From: Halostagnicola sp. A-GB9-2
GTDB lineage: Archaea > Halobacteriota > Halobacteria > Halobacteriales > Natrialbaceae
Reading direction: 5' to 3'
NCBI RefSeq assembly: GCF_030068615.1
Contig: NZ_JASJOC010000003.1
Coordinates: 1-64,000 of the forward strand
Length of the DNA: 64,000 nucleotides
Part shown: piece by piece, positions 16,335-25,540 of the stretch
How the letters are laid out: the number at the start of each line of letters is the position of its first letter
Position numbering within the stretch: position 1 is the stretch's first letter
Program-made: the position numbers and the translations under genes
The notes under the pieces: generated by a model
Seen by the model: the letters and a program-made list of their open reading frames with translations, nothing else
Told to the model about the DNA's origin: nothing
Databases searched by the model: none

Positions 16335-17468
16335 TCGAAGGGGCTCGACCCTGACGCCTATTACTTCCTTCCGGTCCACGACTGGCAGTGGGAGAACAGC
16401 ATCGTCCCGCTGTTTCCCGACCACATCGCGGCCGACGACATCGTGCCCCTCGGCGAGGGGCCGGACGAATACCTCCCGCAGCAGTCGGTGCGAACGTTCG
16501 TCAACATCGACGACAAGGAGAAACACCACGTGAAGGTCCCGATGCGGATACTCAACACGCTCGTCTGGCGCGGCCTCCCCGGCGACCGAACGGAACTCGC
16601 GCCGACGGTCACCGAATATCTCCGGAGCGTCTACGAGGAGGACGACTTCCTTCGGGACCAAGGACTGATCCTTCCGGGCGAGATCGCGGGCATCAACTAC
16701 GACCACGCGGATTTCGCAGACATCGACGGCTCGCCGTACCAGTACCACGAATTGCTGGGTGCGGTGTGGCGCGAATCCATCTACACGTTCCTCGAGGACG
16801 ACGAGCGGGCGATCACGCTCTCGTCGCTGATGCACGTCGACGGCGAGGGCGAACCCTATCTCTCGCGACTGGTCGATCGGTCGGCGCTCACTCTCGACGA
16901 GTGGCTCGACGAGTTCTTCGGCACCGTTTTGCCGCCGCTCCTGCACGTTCTCTACCGCTACGGCACCGTCTTCTCGCCACATGGCCAGAACACTATCCTC
17001 GTCGTCGAGGACGGCGTTCCCTCTCGACTGGCGGTCAAGGACTTCGCCGACGACGTAAACGTGAGCGACCAACCCCTTCCCGAGCTGGAGTCGCTCCCCG
17101 ACGAGTTGCACGACGTCCTCCGGAAGGAACCGCCGGAGGGGCTCTGTCAGTTCATCTTCTGCGGGCTGTTCGTCTGCGTTCTTCGATACGTCGCGGACGT
17201 TCTCGAAGAGAACGAAGAGTATCCCGAGGAACAGTTCTGGACCCACGCTCGAGACGCAATTTTGGGCTACCAGGCACGGTTCCCCGAGCTCGAGGAACGG
17301 TTCGAGTTGTTCGATCTCTTCCAGCCGGAATTTACGAAACTCACGCTCAATCGGAACCGGATCTTCGACTACGGCTACGACGACGCACCCGGTCGACCCC
17401 ACGCTTCCGAACACGGAACGGTGACGAACGCACTCTACGAAGTTACGGACTGGGATCGGACGAACTGA
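16335..17468 (+). pseudogene. C-terminal part of an IucA/IucC siderophore synthetase
   Basis: From about 16335 the frame encodes SKGLDPDAYYFLPVHDWQWE and then SVRTFVNIDD, KVPMRILNTL, LHVLYRYGTVFSPHGQNT and VKDFADDV, the diagnostic motifs of NIS synthetases that condense polyamines or hydroxylamines with citrate. About 378 residues remain of a usual length near 600; the N-terminal part with the first nucleotide-binding segment is missing. The first in-frame start is a GTG at 16443, inside the domain. It is out of frame with the flavoprotein fragment, so siderophore synthesis from this locus is probably lost. Confidence 0.82.
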
Positions 17469-17782
17469 GGCGACCGAGTTCGGCTGATACTGTCGGCCGT
17501 AAGTCGCTCGACGTTCGGATCGGTCCGGCCGTCTCCGCAGCGTGACACGACTCGGCGCTCGTCGAACGCACGGAAAGCGACAGACCGAAACCTTCCGGGC
17601 CCGAACGTTCGGGCGGCGGCCGTGACGAAGAGTTACCCCCTCCGAGCCCCTTGTGACGAGGAATTTTCCCGAGCCGCCGTCGTTTCCGAACTCGAGAGTC
17701 GTTCCTGCGTGTAACTCGTGTCACTCCCGAGTCGCCCTCGATCGCAGAAACCTTGAACACGGAGCCGTCTGTAGCTCTGGCC
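17469..17782. other. Intergenic region
   Basis: It lies between the siderophore remnant and the hydroxyacid dehydrogenase. I see no convincing gene or repeat. Its right end should hold the dehydrogenase promoter. Confidence 0.35.
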
Positions 17783-18712
17783 ATGCAATTCGATCTCGAC
17801 CGACTCGGCGTCCACGAATCGGTCAGTGCCGTTTTTCCCGCCCGCGTACTCGTCGAGCATCTCGAGGACCTTCCGCTCGAGGTCGCGACCATCGGTGACG
17901 ACGAAATCGCCGACTACGATGCCGTCGTCACGCTCGAGTACCACGACGCCATGCTCGAGTGCGAGTGGATCCACTCGATTCAGGCCGGCGTGGATCGCTT
18001 TCCGTTCGAGATGCTCGAGGCCGAGGGCGTGATCTTGACCAACAGCACTGGAATTCACGGTCGGTCCGTCGGCGAAACGGTCGCGGGATACCTGCTCGCG
18101 TTCGCCCGTCGGATTCACGACTACGCCGCGAACAAACGGGATCGCCGCTGGGACCGTCCGGAGTGGGACGAAGCCTTCACGCTTTCGGGAACCAGCGCCT
18201 GCGTCGTCGGAACCGGAACCCTCGGAACCGGAGTCGCCGACGTGCTGGGATCGCTCGGAGTCCGCGTGACCGGCGTTCGCCGATCGGCGGAGCCGCTCCC
18301 AGCGTTCGACGATATGTACGCGACCGACGACCTGCTCGAGGCGATTTCCGAGACGAATTTCGTGATCGTGACCGTTCCGCTGACCGACGAAACGCACCAT
18401 CTTTTCAGCACCGACGCGTTCGTCGCCATGCGCGAGGACGCCTACCTCGTCAACGTCGCCCGCGGCGCGGTCGTCGACGAACCCGCGCTGGTCGACGCCC
18501 TCGAGGCCGACGAAATCGCGGGCGCGGCGCTGGACGTGTTCGAAACCGAGCCACTGCCCGAGGAGTCACCGCTCTGGGAACTGGATGACGTTATCGTTTC
18601 GCCACACTGTGCGGCGTTCACTCGGGACTACGTCCTCGACGTCGGAGAAATCGTCCGCGAAAACGTCGACCGACTGGACGGCGGCGAGGCGTTCTCCAAC
18701 CGAGTGGTGTAG
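17783..18712 (+). CDS. D-2-hydroxyacid dehydrogenase family protein
   Basis: A 309-residue NAD(P)-dependent dehydrogenase. The nucleotide-binding motif GTGTLGTG, the catalytic Arg in NVARGAVVDE, Glu in DVFETEPLP and His in SPHCAAF are all present, so it should be active. The family reduces 2-oxoacids to D-2-hydroxyacids, or acts on phosphoglycerate-like substrates; specificity cannot be read from the sequence. The start MQFDLDRLGV is taken because an earlier in-frame ATG ten codons upstream adds unlikely residues. Confidence 0.88.
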   Translation: MQFDLDRLGVHESVSAVFPARVLVEHLEDLPLEVATIGDDEIADYDAVVTLEYHDAMLECEWIHSIQAGVDRFPFEMLEAEGVILTNSTGIHGRSVGETVAGYLLAFARRIHDYAANKRDRRWDRPEWDEAFTLSGTSACVVGTGTLGTGVADVLGSLGVRVTGVRRSAEPLPAFDDMYATDDLLEAISETNFVIVTVPLTDETHHLFSTDAFVAMREDAYLVNVARGAVVDEPALVDALEADEIAGAALDVFETEPLPEESPLWELDDVIVSPHCAAFTRDYVLDVGEIVRENVDRLDGGEAFSNRVV

Positions 18713-18798
18713 CGACTCGAGAGATCGCCCCTGTCTCGCGAACGTGTGCTCGCTCGGTTCGCTTCGTTCGAGGGTGTACTGTCCGCGAGCCTGCTTTG

Positions 18799-18834
18799 TC
18801 GAGACCGTGCTACCGCTCGAGACCGTGCTACCGA
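18799..18834. repeat. Tandem duplication of an 18-mer
   Basis: TCGAGACCGTGCTACCG occurs twice in immediate succession, each unit being 18 nt with a different last base. The second unit overlaps the stop codon of the deacetylase gene at 18828-18830. It probably reflects a recent slippage duplication that may have changed the protein end. Confidence 0.6.
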
Positions 18835-20069
18835 TCGAGTCGTCGATAGGCCGCGGCCCCCGCGGCTCCGACCGCCGCGAGGATGCCGGTTCCCGCCAGA
18901 ATTGAGGTTCGGTTGTCTTGAACGGCCGAGGTGGCGCGCTCGCCGGCGGTTGCGGATTCGTTCGACGGCGAGTCGTCCGATGCCGAATCGTCAGCTTCCG
19001 TCCCGTCGCCGCCCGTTTCGCTTCCCCCCTCGCTCTCGTCGGCGGATTCGTTCTTGCCCCCCGCTCCGCTCCCGTTCGCCCGTCCGTGACCGAGATCGGT
19101 CAACGCTTCCCGAAGCGTTACAATTTCGAGGTCCCGCGCCTTCGCCTCCTGGATCGCAAAGCGGACGCGTTCGGGCGTCGTCTCGTCGAACTGGCTGTGG
19201 CCGACGACGATGCCGAGGTACTCTCCCGCGACGACTTCGTCGTAGAACTCCTCGATTTCTTCTCGGCCCTGGACGTTCCCGTCGATGCTCGTCCGACCCA
19301 GTTCGTGCGGATCGAGCCCGTTGACCGGATTCAGACCATCACCGCCCCGGTTTGCGAACCCGGCGTAGTGTTCCTGCACGAGTTCGTCGACGAGCCCTTC
19401 GCTCCGACCGAACGGCGAGACGAAGTGGTCGATCTCGAACCCCATCTCCTCGAGTTCTTCCTTCGAGCCGACCACCTCTTCATGGACAATCTCGTCGGAA
19501 AAGCGTGCGAACGAGTTTTCGGGCTCGAACGAGTCGCCGACCGGTTCCTCGAGGTCGATGTACGTGCCCGTGTCGTCGCTCCCCCCGCCGGCGATGACGT
19601 TTTCGACCGTCCGATCGCCGTCGCTGATGACGATTTCGGCGTCCTCGCGGTTCTCGAGGAAGTCCCCATTGAGATAGACCTTCTCGTCGCCGGGTTCGGC
19701 CGCTTCCCTGAGATAGAGGTTCCCGACGGCGCCGTGGCTCGCGGTGTGGGACATGATTTCCCAGCCTTCGGCTTCCATCTCGCGGAGGTGCTCCGGGAGG
19801 AGTCCCCAGCCGGTATCGACGTAGTCGGTCACCGCCGCACAGCAGGCGGGGACGCCCTCGTCCTGATGGACGGGAAACGTATCGGTCCAGTCCTCGCGCC
19901 AGCTATCGTCGTAGATGAAGACCACGCGGCCGTTGTGGTCGTCTTCGGTATCCTCTCCCTCGGCGACAGCGGAGCCGACGATCGACCCGATCTCGAGGCT
20001 TGCCCCGGCGAGCGCGAGCGATCCGACCGACCCGATCCGACAGAAGCCTCGACGACTGACGCCCGTCAT
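18828..20069 (-). CDS. Tat-exported polysaccharide deacetylase with C-terminal anchor
   Basis: A 413-residue exported protein. The start MTGVSRRGFCRIG gives a Tat signal; the upstream extension of 32 residues is rejected. The catalytic domain has the metal-binding Asp pair in YDDSW (54-55) and His108/His112 in SHTASH, as in carbohydrate esterase family 4, which removes acetyl groups from polysaccharides. A Ser/Glu/Asp-rich linker leads to a C-terminal membrane segment (about 390-407) ending YRRLDR, a surface anchor. The stop overlaps a tandem 18-mer. Confidence 0.88.
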   Translation of the reverse strand: MTGVSRRGFCRIGSVGSLALAGASLEIGSIVGSAVAEGEDTEDDHNGRVVFIYDDSWREDWTDTFPVHQDEGVPACCAAVTDYVDTGWGLLPEHLREMEAEGWEIMSHTASHGAVGNLYLREAAEPGDEKVYLNGDFLENREDAEIVISDGDRTVENVIAGGGSDDTGTYIDLEEPVGDSFEPENSFARFSDEIVHEEVVGSKEELEEMGFEIDHFVSPFGRSEGLVDELVQEHYAGFANRGGDGLNPVNGLDPHELGRTSIDGNVQGREEIEEFYDEVVAGEYLGIVVGHSQFDETTPERVRFAIQEAKARDLEIVTLREALTDLGHGRANGSGAGGKNESADESEGGSETGGDGTEADDSASDDSPSNESATAGERATSAVQDNRTSILAGTGILAAVGAAGAAAYRRLDR

Positions 20070-20808
20070 CGGTGCTCCCCTTGAGCGAACCCACTCCCAC
20101 ACGTAATCGTGCCACGGTCCACACTCGAGGAATCGCCGGTCCCATTTCTGGCCGACGTTCGGCACCGTTCTGTGATCGTTCGCCGGTCTCCCCAGTCGCT
20201 GTGTTCGCTTCGATAGCTCCCCCTAACCGTCATACGAGAGACACTCCTTTTCGATACTATTACTATTCAATAGTTAATTCGGCGGCTGTGGCTCTATCCG
20301 ATCGGTAAAACCCTTTCAGGCTCTGGAGGGCCGGACTCGAGCGACCTTCGACAATTCTCACAGCCCACGGCTCGATGGCCGGGCGCACGGCTCGAGTACG
20401 ACGAGAGCCGTGCAACCCTGCGGAAGAGCAAGCTCTTCCGAGCAGTGAGGCCGCTGGTCCCTCGAGCAGTCGGCGTGCTCACAAATCAAAGGTTTGTGGC
20501 ATCACGAAACGGCGACGCCGTTTCGAACGACTTCGTACCGACGACCTCGCGAACGCGATGCGTTCGCTCAACGGGGGAGGGCAGGCCCATACTTGGCACT
20601 CACCGCGAGCGTCGTGAGCCGGAACGTCTTCCGGTGCTTTTCATCAACGCTAAGCGGAATCGAAGATTCCGCGAGGTCGTCGGGCGGCGCTGGCGTCCGG
20701 CTGCAAGCGATACCGAAGGAATCGCCCGGTCCGAGAGAGCGCTTTGTGCTCCCTCGAGATTTTGCCGCGGGCGCGGCGCAGCCGCGCCCGCAGAGCAAAC
20801 CTTTGGTT
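20070..20808. other. Large intergenic region with hairpin array
   Basis: The first 230 bp hold the promoter of the deacetylase, with an A+T-rich patch near 20255-20278. From 20385 onward the DNA is a series of perfect short palindromes. None of the frames across it resembles a protein. Confidence 0.6.
20385..20791. repeat. Array of at least seven perfect hairpins
   Basis: Perfect inverted repeats with very short loops follow one another: 20385-20413 (9-bp arms), 20421-20440 (9 bp, loop AA), 20505-20525 (10 bp, loop A), 20549-20567 (8 bp, loop GAT), 20619-20634 (6 bp), 20654-20672 (8 bp, loop GAA) and 20767-20791 (11 bp, loop GCA). Weaker ones lie at 20480-20498 and 20599-20618. The arms differ in sequence from one another, so it is not a simple repeat. 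It may be a multi-hairpin RNA, a cluster of palindromic elements, or a structured 3' end of engB, which stops at 20809. Confidence 0.8.
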
Positions 20809-21426
20809 CTAGAAAAACTTGAACAGGTCGTCTCGCTCCTGCTCGTGGAGGTGCGTTCGGACGGCCTCGAGCATCGGATCGAGCTGTTCGCGCTTGGCGC
20901 TGATCGGCGCGATCGTGTCCTGCCACTGTTTCCACGGTGGGTAGAGACCGAGCCGGTCGGCGAGTTCGTTAAGACGCTCGTCGCGGTCGTCGACCTTGTC
21001 CATCTTGTTGACGGCGACGACGGTCGGCACCCCCAGATCCTGCAGGAAGTGATACATTTCGACGTCGTAGGGGATCGAATCCGGCCCAGTGTGGCGGTCG
21101 ATAATGTCGACGACGCTCTTCCCGTCGACGACCAGTATCGCGACGAGGATGTTGTCGGCGTACTCCTCGAGATAGTGCACGATATCGGTCTTGATCTGCT
21201 CGCGGTGGTCTTCTTCGACGCCGCTCATGAATCCGAATCCGGGGAGATCCGTCAGGACGAAACTCTCGGCCGTCCAGTCGTAGTGATTCGGCGAGCGGGT
21301 GACACCGGGTTTGCCGCCGGTATCGAAGGAGTGGCCGGTCAACTCCCGCATGAGCGTGGACTTCCCGACGTTAGAGCGCCCGACGAGTGCGACTTCGCCG
21401 TCGCAGTTCGGACGGTTTTCGAACAT
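20809..21426 (-). CDS. engB: GTP-binding protein EngB
   Basis: A 205-residue TRAFAC-class GTPase. G1 GRSNVGKS is at 16-23, then G3 DLPGFGF, G4 NKMD and G5 SAK, all intact. EngB/YihA helps large ribosomal subunit assembly in bacteria; the archaeal homologue is assumed to do the same. The start [16 protein letters not shown] fits the family, and a longer frame upstream runs into the 79-bp palindrome. The stop lies immediately beside the hairpin array. Confidence 0.9.
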   Translation of the reverse strand: MFENRPNCDGEVALVGRSNVGKSTLMRELTGHSFDTGGKPGVTRSPNHYDWTAESFVLTDLPGFGFMSGVEEDHREQIKTDIVHYLEEYADNILVAILVVDGKSVVDIIDRHTGPDSIPYDVEMYHFLQDLGVPTVVAVNKMDKVDDRDERLNELADRLGLYPPWKQWQDTIAPISAKREQLDPMLEAVRTHLHEQERDDLFKFF

Positions 21427-21499
21427 ACCTGACGTACGAGGGCGGCGAGTAATAAGGGCCGCGACGGCGGTTCGACCGAACGGGCAACTACCGGTTTTC

Positions 21500-21578
21500 A
21501 TACTGCCGGCTGTAAGTCGTTCAAGATTTTCGTCGCCCGGTGGTGCGAAAATCTTCACATAGTTACAGCCGGCAGTAT
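21500..21578. repeat. 79-bp palindromic element, copy 1
   Basis: Terminal arms of 16 bp, ATACTGCCGGCTGTAA and its exact complement, flank an inner perfect 10-bp pair (AAGATTTTCG at 21523-21532 and 21546-21555). The whole would fold into one long hairpin. A diverged copy is at 28738-28815. The element sits between engB and the first DUF389 gene. The structure resembles a MITE or REP-like palindrome, but no transposase is nearby. Confidence 0.85.
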
Positions 21579-21658
21579 CAGTGACCGACCGACTCTTCGT
21601 CTCCCCGTCTGTCATTTTCGAACACTGGAATTATCACACCGGGGGACGAGATACGGGT

Positions 21659-22951
21659 GTGCGGCTCGTACAGTTGACGGTTCCGACAGGCCAACGACAA
21701 ACTATCCTCGAGACGCTCGATGATCAGGGGATCGATTACGTCGTCAACGAGGAGACGAGCGACCGCGATTACACGGCGGTCGTCTACTTTCCGCTCCCCT
21801 CGGCGGCGGTCGAACCGGTTCTCGATTCGTTACAGGATCAGGGGTTCGACGACGAAGCCTATACGGTCGTCGTTGACGCGGAGACGGTCATCTCTCGCCG
21901 GTTCGAGTCCTTACGAGAGAAGTACGAAAACGGGGACGTCGAATCGGATCGGATCTCGAGACAGGAGCTTCAGGCCGAAGCGGAGTCGCTGACGCCCACG
22001 TTCGGCGTTTACGCGACGATGACGATCGTGAGTGCAGTCGTGGCGACGGCGGGATTGTTACTCGACTCTCCCGCCGTCGTCGTCGGATCGATGGTGATCG
22101 CACCGTTGATCGGACCGGCGCTCGGTGCCGGTGTTGGCTCCGTTCTCGACGAGGAGGACCTCTTCCTCAAGAGTATCAAGTATCAACTCGTCGGCGTGCT
22201 TCTGGCTATCGGGGCGGCCGCGGTGTTTGCCTGGACGGTTCGTGTGACGAACATCGTCCCGCCGGGGCTCGACATCTCTGCTGTCGACGAAATTTCCGAG
22301 CGGCTCGCGCCGGACCTGCTTTCGCTGGCGGTTGCTCTCGGTGCCGGTGTCGCCGGGATCGTCTCGATCTCGACGGGTATCTCGGTCGCGCTCGTCGGCG
22401 TGATGATCGCCGCGGCGTTGATCCCGCCGGCCGCGGCGGCGGGGATCGCCATCGCGTGGGGCCAGCCGTCAGCTGCGATCGGATCAACGGTGCTCGTGTT
22501 CGTCAACGTCCTCTCGGTTAACCTCGCAGGACTGGTGACGCTCTGGTACGCCGGTTATCGTCCGGAGAACCTGTTCGAACTCGGCCCGACACAACAGCGG
22601 GTCAGGCGTCGAGTGGCGGGGTTGGTCATCATCGTCCTCCTGTTCGGCGTCTTCCTCGGCGGGATCACGTACGCCTCCTACTCCGCCGGGACTTTCGAGG
22701 AGAACACTCGAGAAGAAGTCGAACTCCTCCTCGATCAGGAGGAGTACGAAGCCTACCAGATGCTCGAACTCGAGGTGGTGATGGACGACAACTACCCGTT
22801 CTTGAGCCCTGAACGAGTGATCGTAACGATCGGCGGTCCGCCGGGTGAGACGGCTCCGGAGTTAGTGGACGAACTCCACGAACGGATCAATCAGCACGTG
22901 GACGAACCCGTCGGTGTCGAAATCCGATACGTCGAAGTCGCCGAGCGTTGA
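21659..22951 (+). CDS. DUF389 (TIGR00341) membrane protein, copy 1
   Basis: A 430-residue membrane protein starting at GTG with VRLVQLTVPTGQRQ; the 26 residues possible upstream run into the palindromic element and are unlikely. An N-terminal cytosolic ACT-like domain (about 1-110) precedes about six or seven membrane segments containing VVGSMVIAPLIGPAL and VGVMIAAALIPPAAA, then a soluble C-terminal domain. The family is uncharacterised. The next gene is a paralogue, and the pair is probably one operon. Confidence 0.85.
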   Translation: MRLVQLTVPTGQRQTILETLDDQGIDYVVNEETSDRDYTAVVYFPLPSAAVEPVLDSLQDQGFDDEAYTVVVDAETVISRRFESLREKYENGDVESDRISRQELQAEAESLTPTFGVYATMTIVSAVVATAGLLLDSPAVVVGSMVIAPLIGPALGAGVGSVLDEEDLFLKSIKYQLVGVLLAIGAAAVFAWTVRVTNIVPPGLDISAVDEISERLAPDLLSLAVALGAGVAGIVSISTGISVALVGVMIAAALIPPAAAAGIAIAWGQPSAAIGSTVLVFVNVLSVNLAGLVTLWYAGYRPENLFELGPTQQRVRRRVAGLVIIVLLFGVFLGGITYASYSAGTFEENTREEVELLLDQEEYEAYQMLELEVVMDDNYPFLSPERVIVTIGGPPGETAPELVDELHERINQHVDEPVGVEIRYVEVAER

Positions 22952-23075
22952 GTTTGCTCTCGGACGATGTAAACAGCGGCTCGGGAGTGTCCAATATTCT
23001 GTTTCCCGACTGAACGACCGAATATCGGCGTACACAGGCCGTCCTCTTTTTGTTCCACGCGCCGGGGTGTTTTGC

Positions 23076-24359
23076 GTGCGCCTCGTTCACGTCACCGTTC
23101 CGGAAGAACGCCGAGACGCCGCCCGAGCGGCGCTCAAGGACGAGCAGTTCACGTTCACCGTCGTTCCGATCGTCGACGACGACCTCGTCATGTTCGAAAT
23201 TCCGGTGCCGAGCAACGCGGTCGGCGACGTGCTCGACGTGCTCGAGGCGGTCGAGGTCGATGTTACGGACTACACCGTGGTCGCCAGCGGCGAAACGGCG
23301 ATGACCGAAACGTCGGAGACGCTCGAGAGAGAGTACGCCGGGGACTACAAGCCGATGACGGCCGTCGAGCTCCGGACGAAGGCTCGCGACCTGAGCAGGG
23401 ACACCGCATCGTACGCGGCATTGATGATCTTGAGCGCGCTGATCGCGACGGCGGGATTGCTGATCAGTTCGCCCGCGATCGTCGTCGGATCGATGGTGAT
23501 CGCACCGATTATCGGCCCGGCGCTGACCGCGAGCGTCGGAACCGTGACCGGCGATCGAAAGATGATCGCGGATAGCTTCTGGATGCAACTGTACGGACTC
23601 GGGCTCGCGATCATCGCCGCGGCGGCGCTGGCGGCGGGATTTCGATTCGGCGGGTTCGTTCCGACGACGATCGACCTCCCGGCGCTCGATCTGTTCGGCG
23701 TCCGACTTGCGCCGAACATGCTGTCGCTGGTCGTCGCCGTCGCGGCGGGAACGTCGGCGGGCATCGGCCTGACCACGAAAGGGCCGACTTCGATCATCGG
23801 CGTGATGATCGCCGCGGCGTTGATTCCGACGGCCGCCGCGACGGGAATCTCGATCGCCTGGATCGAGCCCGAACTCGCCATCGGGACGGCGGTCCTGTTG
23901 CTCGCCACGTTGGTCGTAATCAACCTCGCCGTCTTCGCCGTGTTACTCCTCCTGGGATACGCTTCGAGAGGACGCACTTCGCCGGGCGGCGAACTCGATC
24001 GATCCCTGATCGCGACTAGCGTGCTCGCGATCATCGTCATCGCACTCACGCTCTCGGTCGGGTTCGCGACTGTCCAGCAGGTCGGCGTCGATCGAGAGGT
24101 CGCCACGTCGGTCGAAGAGACGCTCGAGGATCCGGGCTACGAGGACCTCACTGCAGTGTCAGTTCAGACCCAATACGCCGATATGTCGCCCTACACCGGT
24201 CCGCGGAGCGTGACGGTCGAGGTGAGCGAGGAGGGTGATGCGGACACCGCGGCGTTCGCCGCCGATGTCGCCGAAACGATCGAAGAACGGACCGGCGAGG
24301 CCATCGACGTTCGCGTCGAACCGGTCGAGTACGAATCTGCGTCTGCGGGAGAACAGTGA
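23076..24359 (+). CDS. DUF389 (TIGR00341) membrane protein, copy 2
   Basis: A 427-residue paralogue of the preceding gene, starting at GTG with VRLVHVTVPEERRDA. It keeps the same plan: N-terminal ACT-like domain, VVGSMVIAPIIGPAL and IIGVMIAAALIPTAA in the membrane part, and a C-terminal soluble domain ending in an acidic tail. The N-terminal domains differ much more than the membrane core, which suggests different ligands or partners. It follows the first copy by about 124 bp. Confidence 0.85.
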   Translation: MRLVHVTVPEERRDAARAALKDEQFTFTVVPIVDDDLVMFEIPVPSNAVGDVLDVLEAVEVDVTDYTVVASGETAMTETSETLEREYAGDYKPMTAVELRTKARDLSRDTASYAALMILSALIATAGLLISSPAIVVGSMVIAPIIGPALTASVGTVTGDRKMIADSFWMQLYGLGLAIIAAAALAAGFRFGGFVPTTIDLPALDLFGVRLAPNMLSLVVAVAAGTSAGIGLTTKGPTSIIGVMIAAALIPTAAATGISIAWIEPELAIGTAVLLLATLVVINLAVFAVLLLLGYASRGRTSPGGELDRSLIATSVLAIIVIALTLSVGFATVQQVGVDREVATSVEETLEDPGYEDLTAVSVQTQYADMSPYTGPRSVTVEVSEEGDADTAAFAADVAETIEERTGEAIDVRVEPVEYESASAGEQ

Positions 24360-24398
24360 TTGGTCGCGGAAACGCGGGCTGATCGGTTCGAAACGTCC

Positions 24399-25409
24399 TC
24401 AGCCGTCGAACGGCAACTCCGGCTCGTAATCGATCGCCTCGATCGCGGCCTCGATGACCGTCTCGACGTTCTCACCGGTTTCGACGCTCATGTGGTAGTC
24501 GGCCTCGACGTCCCGCGACAGGTCCGACTTGTTCCCGATCGTCAGCACCGGAACCTCGTCGAACTGATCCTCGATGGCTTCGCGCAACTCGAGTTGGGAC
24601 TCGAGTGGGTAGCCACACTCGCCGCTTGGATCGAGGAAGACGAGGACGCAGTCCCCGAGGTGCTCAAGGGCGCTGACGGCCTGTGATTCGATCTCGTTTC
24701 GCTCCTGTGGAGGACGATCAAGAAGCCCCGGCGTGTCGACGATCTGGTAGCGGATGTGGTCTCGTTCGAAGTGTCCGAGTCCGATCCCAGTCGTCGTGAA
24801 GGGATACGAGTCCGTCTCGCCGCGGGCGTTGGTGATGTCGTTGACGAACGAGGATTTGCCCACGTTCGGGTAGCCAGCGACGACGATTGTCGGTTCGTCG
24901 GCGTTGATCTCGGGAAGATCCCGAAGCGCGTTTCGCGCGTCGTTGATCAGCCGGAGGTGTTCGTCGACCTGTTCGACGATGTCGGCGAGTCGGGCGAACG
25001 CCTGTTGGCGGTGCTTGCGAGCGGTGTCGATGTCAGTCTTTCTGAGTCGGGACTGGTATTCCTCGTGAATCTCTCGGGTCTTTCGGCCAGCCCATCCGAC
25101 CTGCGAGAGGCTCTGACGAAGGGCGTCGACGCCGTTCGTCGGTCCGGCGTCTCCGTCCGAGTGAGAGATGGAAACGTCGAGGATCGCGTCGGCGAGTTCG
25201 TAGTAAAACGGGTTGACATCGTACTCGAAATCCGGCCACGCGGTCACGACGTTTTCCAGATTGTCGGACATAATGTTCGCCGCCGTCTGGAGCATCGACT
25301 GCTGGGCCTCGAGGCCGCTTTTGGCGTTGCCCGAGCGGGCCGCCCGGGAGAACGCCTTGTCGATCAGCTCTTCCGACGTTGGCGTGGTCGGAAGGTCTTC
25401 GAAAATCAT
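24399..25409 (-). CDS. NOG1-family GTPase
   Basis: A 336-residue GTPase. A helical N-terminal domain of about 165 residues precedes G1 GYPNVGKS (179-186), the PFTTTGIGLGHF switch, G3 DTPG and G4 NKSD. This matches the NOG1 family, which in eukaryotes acts in 60S ribosomal subunit assembly. The start is MIFEDLPTTP; an ATG three codons earlier is possible. It is convergent with the second DUF389 gene. Confidence 0.9.
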   Translation of the reverse strand: MIFEDLPTTPTSEELIDKAFSRAARSGNAKSGLEAQQSMLQTAANIMSDNLENVVTAWPDFEYDVNPFYYELADAILDVSISHSDGDAGPTNGVDALRQSLSQVGWAGRKTREIHEEYQSRLRKTDIDTARKHRQQAFARLADIVEQVDEHLRLINDARNALRDLPEINADEPTIVVAGYPNVGKSSFVNDITNARGETDSYPFTTTGIGLGHFERDHIRYQIVDTPGLLDRPPQERNEIESQAVSALEHLGDCVLVFLDPSGECGYPLESQLELREAIEDQFDEVPVLTIGNKSDLSRDVEADYHMSVETGENVETVIEAAIEAIDYEPELPFDG

Positions 25410-25540
25410 AGTCTCCAATAGAGCCTCGACACTAAAAGGGCGTTCGTTGTTCGTTCGTCGCCTTGGCGTTCACTTTCCTGGGTACCGAAACCTCGAGAAT
25501 CCGGCCGCGTCCTTATTTTCTTCCGGAGCGTACGTTCCCT

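Noticed and set aside
16047-17414. 455-residue minus-strand frame
   Set aside because: Antisense of the IucA/IucC remnant; GC-rich codons keep the opposite strand open.
16388-17545. 385-residue Arg-rich frame over the siderophore remnant
   Set aside because: Arg-rich shifted reading of the IucC segment; the motifs lie in the other frame.
20809-21615. Longer EngB reading with 63 extra residues
   Set aside because: The extra part translates the 79-bp palindrome; EngB homologues start at MFEN.
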